A DNA stretch of 64,000 nt from Desemzia sp. RIT 804 (GTDB lineage: Bacteria > Bacillota > Bacilli > Lactobacillales > Carnobacteriaceae). Location: NCBI RefSeq assembly GCF_016892605.1, contig NZ_JAFEMV010000006.1:1-64000 (forward strand), read 5' to 3'. Shown here in pieces: positions 57,712 through 64,000 of this stretch (position 1 is its first letter; each line of letters opens with the position of its first letter). Both the position numbers and the translations under genes were made by a program. The notes beneath the pieces are model-generated. The model ran no database searches, was not told where the DNA came from, and saw only the letters and a list, made by a program, of their open reading frames with translations.

Positions 57712-58080
57712 TATTTCATAACAATATATTTTTTAATTGCTCTCTTATTATCCCTATCCTATATACTCAAAATTCATTATTTGCTGATACTCTTCTAAAT
57801 ACCTGAGGAAATAACGCGAAATAAATATTCAATCATTAATTGATACGAAAAATAATTAAAGAAGGTATTGGTTTCCTTTTTGCTCTCTTTATCGGAAGAT
57901 TATTTCCCAGGAAATAATATTTTTCGGTAATCTAAAAATATGTGGTTTGAAAATAAAGGAGTGAGATATGAAATCTACACTCCTTTTAAGCTTTAAAATT
58001 GCTATTAGGACGGGAAAGCTTTATGATTTAGGTATATTTATTTTTATGTTTTATATTTTTGTTTAAGTATATTTAGGGGG
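57712..58080. other. Gene-free stretch before the amylase gene
   Basis: AT-rich DNA with no open frame of note. It contains the Noc-site-like 16-mer at 57901 and AT-rich promoter-like sequence near 58030-58070 that I cannot resolve into one promoter. Confidence 0.5.
57901..57916. promoter_or_regulatory. Noc-binding-site-like 16-mer 2
   Basis: TATTTCCCAGGAAATA, identical to the copies at 25427 and 63120. Confidence 0.68.
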
Positions 58081-58087
58081 AAGAACG

Positions 58088-59542
58088 ATGGTTATAAACG
58101 GAACAATGATGCAGTATTTTGAATGGTTTACAGAAGCTGATGGAAAACATTGGCAACGTCTGAAAGAAGATGCGAAGCATTTACATGATATTGGCATTAC
58201 TGCTGTCTGGATTCCACCAGTTTTTAAAAGTGTAACAATCAATGATGAAGGTTACGGTATCTATGATTTATACGACTTAGGAGAATTTGATCAAAAAGGC
58301 GGTATTCGTACCAAATATGGGACAAAACAAGAATTATTGGCTGCGATTGAAGAACTGCACAAATATAATATCCAAGTCTATGCAGATGTAGTTTTAAACC
58401 ATAAAGGTGGAGCAGATGAAACAGAACATTTTAATGCGATAGAAGTAGCCGAAGATGATCGAAATAAAGATATATCAGAACCTCATGAGATCGAAGGCTG
58501 GACAAAATTTACTTTCCCAGGCAGAAAAGGGAAGTATTCTGATTTTACATGGAATTATCATCATTTTAGTGGAATAGATTATGACAAAAAAAATGATAAA
58601 AAAGGAATCTTCCGTATAGCAGAAGATGATAAAAGTTGGGCTGATGATTCTGCAGTAGGTAATGAATTTGGAAATTATGATTATTTGATGTTTGCTGATA
58701 TAGATTATGGGAACGCTGATGTAGTAGATGAAATCAAAAAATGGGCAAGTTGGTTTGTAAAAGAAACAGGTGTGGATGGATTTAGATTGGATGCTGTAAA
58801 GCACATCCATGAAGAATTTACGAATGATCTTGTTTGTGGCTTACGCGAGGAATTTGGGGAAGATTTTTTTGTGGTCGCAGAATATTGGGATCAAAAATAC
58901 GGACATTTGAAAGAATATTTAAAAGCTCATAACGATGATATCAGTTTGTTTGATGTATCTTTACATTACAAGTTGTCTAATGCTTCTAAAGAAGGTAATG
59001 CGTATGACTTGAGGCCTTTATTTGATGAGACATTGATGCAGAAAAAACCAACTTCTGCAGTAACTTTTGTAGACAACCACGATTCGCAACCGTCTCAAGC
59101 TTTAGAGTCTTACGTCGAGCCGTGGTTTAAACCTTTAGCGTATAGTATTATTCTTTTAAGAAAATATGGCTATCCAACTGTTTTTTACGGAGATTATTAC
59201 GGCATCAAAGGAGACAACCCAATTGAGGGACAACAAGAAATCTTAGACAAATTAATCTACATTAGACAGCATTACGCTTACGGTAATCAAACGGACTACT
59301 TGGATCACGCTAACTGTATTGGTTGGACAAGAGCAGGTGATGAAGACCATCCAGATGGATGTGCTGTTGTTTTAACAAACAGTGAAGAAGGATTCAAAGA
59401 AATGTCTTTCGGTGAAGAAAGAGCGGGAGAAGTCTTTTATGATTACTTAGGACATCGTGAAGATGAAGTGACATTAGATGAAAATGGTGTAGGAGTTTTT
59501 CCTGTAAATGCTGGTTCTGTTTCAGTTTGGGTAAAAAAATAA
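58088..59542 (+). CDS. Cytoplasmic alpha-amylase, GH13
   Basis: A 484-residue glycoside hydrolase without a signal peptide. It acts on intracellular alpha-1,4-glucans or imported maltodextrins. Conserved regions in order: VYADVVLNHKGG, GFRLDAVKHIH (nucleophile Asp), VVAEYWD (acid Glu), FVDNHDSQP (transition-state Asp). The start MVINGTMMQYFEWFTEADG and MQYFEW motif are typical of the Bacillus liquefying/cytoplasmic AmyS subgroup. GGGGGAAG precedes the ATG. It is a single gene ending at a shared terminator. Confidence 0.92.
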   Translation: MVINGTMMQYFEWFTEADGKHWQRLKEDAKHLHDIGITAVWIPPVFKSVTINDEGYGIYDLYDLGEFDQKGGIRTKYGTKQELLAAIEELHKYNIQVYADVVLNHKGGADETEHFNAIEVAEDDRNKDISEPHEIEGWTKFTFPGRKGKYSDFTWNYHHFSGIDYDKKNDKKGIFRIAEDDKSWADDSAVGNEFGNYDYLMFADIDYGNADVVDEIKKWASWFVKETGVDGFRLDAVKHIHEEFTNDLVCGLREEFGEDFFVVAEYWDQKYGHLKEYLKAHNDDISLFDVSLHYKLSNASKEGNAYDLRPLFDETLMQKKPTSAVTFVDNHDSQPSQALESYVEPWFKPLAYSIILLRKYGYPTVFYGDYYGIKGDNPIEGQQEILDKLIYIRQHYAYGNQTDYLDHANCIGWTRAGDEDHPDGCAVVLTNSEEGFKEMSFGEERAGEVFYDYLGHREDEVTLDENGVGVFPVNAGSVSVWVKK

Positions 59543-59555
59543 AGTAAATTAAACA

Positions 59556-59594
59556 ATAAAACCGTGCCTTTGTTAGGCACGGTTTTATTGTTTT
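59556..59594. terminator. Shared terminator of the amylase and YtxH genes
   Basis: AATAAAACCGTGCCT and AGGCACGGTTTTATT arms; symmetrical and usable by both convergent genes. Confidence 0.85.
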
Positions 59595-60039
59595 AGATAT
59601 CTGGAGTAGGTGCTATAGGTTTTTCTGCTGTTGGATGTACATCTGGTTTAACGGGTGGTACGGGAGATTCAACTGGTGCGGAAGGGTCTGGAGGAATCGG
59701 ACCAGCATGAGGATGTGACACTAAGTCAACAGGCTCAGGATTCAACACTTCAGCTTTTTCTTGGTTTGGATGATACAAATCTGTTTCAATATCTGCAATA
59801 GTTTCTTCTAATTCAGGATCAGGATTTGCGTAGTTCATTTCTTCTTCTACTTCGTGATAAGTTTGTTTAAACTCATCAGATAGTTGATTTACTTTTGTCA
59901 TTGCTTTATCTTTCACTACTAAACCTTGGTCTTTTAAATCTCCTCTTAATTCTCTCCCAGATTTAGGAGCAAAAAGCAGTGCAGTTGCAGCTGCTGCTAA
60001 TCCTACAACTAACGTTTTTCCGAAATTGCTTGTTCCCAT
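59593..60039 (-). CDS. YtxH domain protein with Pro-rich tail
   Basis: A 148-residue protein. The N-terminal glycine/alanine-rich helix (about 4-25; GKTLVVGLAAAATALLFAPKSG) and the following RELRGDL match the YtxH family, a small membrane-associated group linked to stress. The C-terminal 50 residues are rich in Pro (HPHAGPIPPDPSAPVESPVPP). The ATG at 60039 follows AAGAAGG; an ATG six codons earlier lacks a site. It pairs with the DUF948 gene upstream on the same strand, a common arrangement. Confidence 0.82.
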   Translation of the reverse strand: MGTSNFGKTLVVGLAAAATALLFAPKSGRELRGDLKDQGLVVKDKAMTKVNQLSDEFKQTYHEVEEEMNYANPDPELEETIADIETDLYHPNQEKAEVLNPEPVDLVSHPHAGPIPPDPSAPVESPVPPVKPDVHPTAEKPIAPTPDI

Positions 60040-60099
60040 AATATAACCTTCTTTCATTAATATTAGTAGTTGTTTCTATTTATGAGATGGAACAATGTA

Positions 60100-60528
60100 T
60101 TACTTTTGACGTTTTTTAACCATTTTTTTGGCAGTTTTCCCAACTTTAATGAGTGATGGAAAAGTTCGCTTAGTTGTTTTTGCTGGCGAACTGATAAACT
60201 GATTGCTGAGATCTTGGCCAGAAGCTTTTAATTGATTTAAAGAGCCGCTAAACTCTGATGTTGTTGTGGTAAATTCGTGAATGTACTGTTGCTTGTCTGC
60301 TACATCTTTCATCATCATATCTGCACGATTTTGGATGTTGGCAACTTTTGAGTTGATAGCATTCACATCGTTATTGAAACGATCAACAGTATGATTGACG
60401 TCTAATACAACAGAATTGACTTCATTCATTAGAATTGTAATGCGCTTTTTAATAATAACACCTGCAACGGCAAGACCAATGATCGCTAAAATCACAATCG
60501 CAATGGCAATATAGAATTCAATAGACAT
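60100..60528 (-). CDS. DUF948 family membrane protein
   Basis: A 142-residue protein with one N-terminal transmembrane helix (about 4-26), a long helical region with spaced Asn/Asp heptads, and a basic tail KTAKKMVKKRQK. This is typical of DUF948, found beside YtxH genes and related to general stress protein YtxG. Function unknown; envelope association is expected. GGAGG precedes the ATG. Confidence 0.82.
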   Translation of the reverse strand: MSIEFYIAIAIVILAIIGLAVAGVIIKKRITILMNEVNSVVLDVNHTVDRFNNDVNAINSKVANIQNRADMMMKDVADKQQYIHEFTTTTSEFSGSLNQLKASGQDLSNQFISSPAKTTKRTFPSLIKVGKTAKKMVKKRQK

Positions 60529-60564
60529 AGTTCATTTGACCTCCTTCAGTAATATTTTGAACAT

Positions 60565-60593
60565 ATTATGAACGTAAGTTGGTATAAAATCAA
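60565..60593 (-). promoter_or_regulatory. Promoter of the DUF948-YtxH operon
   Basis: On the minus strand TTGATT (60588-60593), 17 bases, CATAAT (60565-60570). Confidence 0.55.
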
Positions 60594-60774
60594 GAAAAGG
60601 GATATGCTAGTATTCAGATATTGCTACCTTGTAATCTATGAAACCCCATTATTTTAAGTTTAGTCTATCATTTATCTTATTTTTATCCAAACAAAAACAG
60701 TTGTATAAATGAAAAGAAGATTTTTTTAAGGAAAGAAAAAAGTGATAAAAGTATAGTAAAATCACTTTATTTGA

Positions 60775-60802
60775 TTTACAATACAAAATATTAGGGTATA
60801 AG
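60775..60802 (+). promoter_or_regulatory. Probable promoter of the EIIA gene
   Basis: TTTACA (60775-60780), 16 bases, TATAAG (60797-60802). Just upstream AAAGTGAT and ATCACTTT (about 60738-60768) form an inverted repeat of unknown role. Confidence 0.5.
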
Positions 60803-60829
60803 AATAGAGACAGTTGGGGGAAAAGAAAA

Positions 60830-61345
60830 TTGGTGCAAGCAAACAATTCAAATCATGTTTATGAGGATCAAACGCAAGATAAATTTCAGCTTGTGACGGT
60901 TGCTGATGGAGAAATTATTCGCTTGGAAGAAGTTCCAGATCCTGTATTTTCTGAAAAAATGGTTGGTGAGGGATTCGCTGTGATTCCAACAACTGAAGAA
61001 GTTGTAGCACCTATAAGTGGCAAGTTGTACCAAGTTGCAGATAATTTACATGCCTATGTCATTGAAACCAAAGAAGGTGTGGAGGTTCTAGTCCATATTG
61101 GTATAAATACGATCAGTTTACATGGAAAAGGATTCCAGACAGAGCTGAAAACAGGAATGTCTGTGACTAAAGGCGATAGATTGGCGATTTTTGATCGCAG
61201 CTACCTAGAAGAAAAAGATATTTCTTTAGTTATCCCAGTTGTTGTGATCAAAGGATTGGATGATGAGACTACAGCAACAATGAACTACGTTAAAAATGGT
61301 ATAGCAGGCGATACTATTGCTATGTGTACTTTTAAAGAAGATTAA
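60830..61345 (+). CDS. crr: PTS glucose-type EIIA component
   Basis: A 171-residue soluble phosphocarrier of the Crr/EIIA-Glc type. The active His89 is in VLVHIGINTISLHGKGF, with the supporting His in NLHAYVIE. It passes phosphate from HPr to EIIBC partners such as TreB at 35240, which lacks its own IIA domain. The likely start is TTG at 60830 after GGGGG; a GTG follows one codon later. The gene is alone, as stand-alone IIA genes often are. Confidence 0.88.
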   Translation: MVQANNSNHVYEDQTQDKFQLVTVADGEIIRLEEVPDPVFSEKMVGEGFAVIPTTEEVVAPISGKLYQVADNLHAYVIETKEGVEVLVHIGINTISLHGKGFQTELKTGMSVTKGDRLAIFDRSYLEEKDISLVIPVVVIKGLDDETTATMNYVKNGIAGDTIAMCTFKED

Positions 61346-61364
61346 AAATTTGATGAACGTTTAT

Positions 61365-61396
61365 AGCTGCACCAAAAAATGGTGTGGCCTTTTTTG
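61365..61396 (+). terminator. Terminator after the EIIA gene
   Basis: GCTGCACC and GGTGTGGC pair, then CTTTTTTG. Confidence 0.7.
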
Positions 61397-61430
61397 CACC
61401 AAATCACTATGAGAAGGTTATTACCCTTTT

Positions 61431-61459
61431 TTGCACTTCTATTCTGGATTATGTATAAT
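61431..61459 (+). promoter_or_regulatory. walRK promoter
   Basis: TTGCAC (61431-61436), 17 bases, TATAAT (61454-61459). Confidence 0.7.
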
Positions 61460-61521
61460 GTAAGTTAGGAAAATACCCAATTTTTCATAGATAAATGCTC
61501 GTATATCGAGGAGGATGAAAG

Positions 61522-62226
61522 ATGAAAAAGATATTGGTTGTAGATGACGAAAAACCGATTTCAGATATAATAAAATTTAATTTAACTAAAGAAGGTTACG
61601 ATGTTTATACTGCTTATGATGGTGAAGAGGCTGTTGAAAAAGTAGAAGAGATCGTACCAGATTTGATCGTGCTTGACTTGATGCTTCCAAAAATGGATGG
61701 CTTAGAAGTGTGTCGCGAAGTACGCAAAACACATGATATGCCGATCATTATGGTAACAGCAAAAGATGCTGAGATTGATAAAGTACTGGGTCTAGAATTA
61801 GGCGCAGACGATTACGTTACCAAACCATTTTCAAATAGAGAATTGGTAGCACGTGTGAAAGCTAATTTAAGAAGACAAAGCAATAGAGCTCCACAAGTGG
61901 AAGAAGAAGTTTCAAATGATATTGAAGTTGGAGCTTTAGTGATTCATCCAGATGCTTATATTGTATCTAAGCGTGGCGAAACTATTGAATTGACTCATCG
62001 TGAATTTGAATTGCTGCATTATCTAGCAAAACATCTGGGACAGGTTATGACAAGAGAACATTTGCTTCAAACCGTTTGGGGATACGATTATTTTGGTGAT
62101 GTCCGCACGGTCGATGTTACAGTAAGAAGATTAAGAGAGAAAATAGAAGATAAACCTAGTCACCCCACATGGTTGATTACTAGAAGAGGCGTAGGATACT
62201 ATTTAAGAAACCCTGAACAGGAGTAA
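61522..62226 (+). CDS. walR: Essential response regulator WalR (YycF)
   Basis: A 234-residue OmpR-type regulator of cell-wall metabolism. The receiver has Asp52 in [12 protein letters not shown] and Lys in [10 protein letters not shown]; the winged helix ends [31 protein letters not shown] is close to the WalR consensus. GAGGAGG precedes the ATG. walK follows three bases after its stop, as in the usual walRK operon after purA. Confidence 0.95.
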   Translation: MKKILVVDDEKPISDIIKFNLTKEGYDVYTAYDGEEAVEKVEEIVPDLIVLDLMLPKMDGLEVCREVRKTHDMPIIMVTAKDAEIDKVLGLELGADDYVTKPFSNRELVARVKANLRRQSNRAPQVEEEVSNDIEVGALVIHPDAYIVSKRGETIELTHREFELLHYLAKHLGQVMTREHLLQTVWGYDYFGDVRTVDVTVRRLREKIEDKPSHPTWLITRRGVGYYLRNPEQE

Positions 62227-62229
62227 CCA

Positions 62230-64000
62230 ATGAAGAAAAGAATTCAATTTTTCCAATCTATCAATTTTAAAATTGTATTGATTTTTATTCTTCTGTTGAC
62301 AATAACGCTGGAAATCATTGGCGCAAACTTTGTAACGCAATTAGAAAACCAATTAGTAGACAATTTTAAAGAAGATCGCCGGATACAAGTTGATTTCTTA
62401 GAAAATACGTTACAGCCCATTTTATTGGATGAAGAGAATAATGATAAAAAAGCTAGTATAGCGAACTTATTAAGAGATTTCTCTGGTAGTGGGGTTGTCG
62501 AGGTACAAGTTGTTGATCCAGAATATTATATTATCGGTACAAGTGACAATACACAACAATCATTGATCGGAAGAAAATCGACTGATTCGGATGTCCATCA
62601 ATCATTGTTATTAGGCAACAATGTAACTAGTCAATACCTAGACCCATTAACCAACGACCGTAGATGGAAGTTGGTTTCTCCTATTTATGCAGAAGATTCT
62701 ACGGATAATTTAGGTGTCATTATGTTGGAAACGAACATAGAGACTATTTATGAACAAGTAAATGAAATCAGTGTTATCTTTATTAATTCAGCATTGATTG
62801 CGATTGTGCTAGTAATTATTTTAGCTCAATTTGTTTCTCGTGCCATCACTAAACCTATTTCAGAAATGAAACAGCAGACTATTCAGATCGCAGAAGGAGA
62901 CTATTCGGGACAACTGAAAGTTTACGGAGAAGATGAACTAGGTCAGTTATCGAATGCTATTAATGAATTGTCTACTCGTGTAGAAGAAGCGCAAGAGACA
63001 ACTGAAGCAGAGCGTAGAAGGTTGAATAGCGTGCTTTCACATATGACAGATGGCGTTATTGCTACTGATCGACGAGGAAAAGTTGTGATCATCAACGAAA
63101 AAGCACAAGAAATGCTGAGTATTTCCCAGGAAATAGCTTTTGGAAAATCCATCATTGAAATTCTGAATCAAGAAATGACATTAAGACAGTTACTGGAGTT
63201 AGAGGAAGAACTTCTTTTTGATTTTTCGACTAATGAAAATCAAGTGATTTTACGAGGGGGATTTTCTTTAATTCAAAGAGAATCTGGTTTTATCAGCGGA
63301 CTAGTTTGTGTGCTGCATGACGTAACAGAACAAGAAAAAATCGAACGAGAACGAAAAGAATTTGTTTCCAATGTATCCCATGAATTGCGCACTCCTCTAA
63401 CGAGTATGCGGAGCTATTTAGAAGCTTTGAATGATGGTGCGTGGAAAGATGAAGAAATTGCTCCTCAATTTTTAAAAGTAACTCAAGAAGAAACCAATCG
63501 TATGATCAGAATGGTACAAGATTTGCTTGAGTTATCGCGAATGGACTCTGGAAAGAGCAACTTGCAACTAGAACTCATCAATTTAAATGAATTGTTCCAT
63601 CATGTTCTGGACCGTTTTGAAATGATGTTGAAAAACAATACAGATGAACCACTTAAAAACTATTCTATTGAGCGAGAAATCACCGATCAAGAAATATGGG
63701 TAGAAATCGACGCGGATAGAATTATGCAAGTCCTAGACAATATTTTAAATAATGCATTTAAATATTCTCCTGATGGTGGAATCATAACTTGTCGTTTAGT
63801 AAAGACTCACAATAGTGTAATATTGAGTATTTCTGATGAAGGTATGGGGATTCCGAAAAAAGACTTATTGCATGTGTTTGATCGTTTCTTCCGTGTAGAT
63901 AAAGCAAGAGCTCGGTCAATGGGAGGTACTGGATTAGGATTAGCCATTTCAAAAGAAGTCGTTCAACATCATGGAGGGAAAATTTGGGCAGATAGTACAG
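62230..64000 (+). CDS. walK: Sensor histidine kinase WalK (YycG), 3' end cut by the window
   Basis: 590 codons are visible with no stop. Two transmembrane segments (about 14-36 and 180-202) flank an extracellular Cache-like domain. HAMP (ITKPISEMKQQ), PAS (GVIATDRRGKVVIINEKA), HisKA with H-box VSHELRTPLTSMRSYL (His384), N-box DNILNNAFKYSPDGG and G-box GTGLGLAISKEVV follow. The signal is wall status; lipid II and division contacts are known in relatives. A Noc-site-like 16-mer lies inside the gene. Confidence 0.95.
   Translation, partial: MKKRIQFFQSINFKIVLIFILLLTITLEIIGANFVTQLENQLVDNFKEDRRIQVDFLENTLQPILLDEENNDKKASIANLLRDFSGSGVVEVQVVDPEYYIIGTSDNTQQSLIGRKSTDSDVHQSLLLGNNVTSQYLDPLTNDRRWKLVSPIYAEDSTDNLGVIMLETNIETIYEQVNEISVIFINSALIAIVLVIILAQFVSRAITKPISEMKQQTIQIAEGDYSGQLKVYGEDELGQLSNAINELSTRVEEAQETTEAERRRLNSVLSHMTDGVIATDRRGKVVIINEKAQEMLSISQEIAFGKSIIEILNQEMTLRQLLELEEELLFDFSTNENQVILRGGFSLIQRESGFISGLVCVLHDVTEQEKIERERKEFVSNVSHELRTPLTSMRSYLEALNDGAWKDEEIAPQFLKVTQEETNRMIRMVQDLLELSRMDSGKSNLQLELINLNELFHHVLDRFEMMLKNNTDEPLKNYSIEREITDQEIWVEIDADRIMQVLDNILNNAFKYSPDGGIITCRLVKTHNSVILSISDEGMGIPKKDLLHVFDRFFRVDKARARSMGGTGLGLAISKEVVQHHGGKIWADST
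63120..63135. promoter_or_regulatory. Noc-binding-site-like 16-mer 3, inside walK
   Basis: TATTTCCCAGGAAATA lies within the PAS region of walK, where it encodes part of SISQEIAFG. Identical to the copies at 25427 and 57901. Confidence 0.65.

Noticed and set aside
60649-60846. Minus-strand frame of 65 codons before the EIIA gene
   Set aside because: AT-rich, no ribosome-binding site, covers the EIIA promoter; not a credible gene.

Overview
This window looks like the replication-origin region of a low-GC Gram-positive bacterium of the order Lactobacillales, most likely a Carnobacterium or a close relative. That placement is an inference from gene order and protein character, not from a database search. 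dnaA, dnaN, yaaA, recF, gyrB and gyrA run rightwards from about 40.65 kb. Genes to the left are mostly on the minus strand and genes to the right mostly on the plus strand, so transcription points away from an origin at about 40.1-42.14 kb. The origin is bipartite: DnaA-box clusters lie on both sides of dnaA, and a run of DnaA-trios lies in front of dnaN.

Left arm, read from the origin outwards: rpmH-rnpA-yidC-jag, a trehalose block (treB-treA on the minus strand, treR on the plus strand), mnmE-mnmG, a 14-kb accessory block (14.6-28.6 kb), rsmG, noc, parA-parB, a DUF951 gene, ychF, a DUF1129 gene, guaB, a VanRS-like two-component pair, dacA, serS with a T-box leader, and msrA. At the extreme left are tandem rRNA-type promoters whose transcript leaves the window. 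The usual chain jag-mnmE-mnmG-rsmG-noc-parAB is thus interrupted twice. The accessory block holds a PfoR-like membrane protein, a four-gene exporter operon resembling the EFGH sets of circular bacteriocins, three membrane-anchored XRE regulators, an intact and a decayed DUF5626 gene, a tRNA-Val with an odd anticodon loop, a CYP152 peroxygenase and a ZIP metal transporter.

Right arm: the recF-gyrBA operon, rpsF-ssb-rpsR, gdpP-rplI, dnaB (replicative helicase), purA, tRNA-Lys, a cytoplasmic alpha-amylase, YtxH and DUF948 envelope proteins on the minus strand, a lone glucose-type EIIA, and walR-walK. walK runs off the right end.

The less ordinary content is mostly non-coding. (1) A repeat family of about 125-bp hairpin units occurs in short tandem arrays at four loci. 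The arms differ in sequence between units but stay self-complementary, the loop is conserved, and each array ends in a truncated unit. (2) A second palindromic family occurs at about 1.1 kb and 51.1-51.4 kb. (3) Three identical 16-mers match the Noc-binding site with one central change, and three parS-like sites are present. (4) A convergent XRE-regulator/DUF5626 module is duplicated, one copy has lost its DUF5626 partner to decay, and the module shares operator-promoter architecture with a nearby 54-residue membrane protein. (5) mnmE has a terminator/antiterminator-like leader. (6) Interlaced inverted repeats with pseudoknot topology precede the exporter operon. All calls come from reading the sequence; no searches were run.
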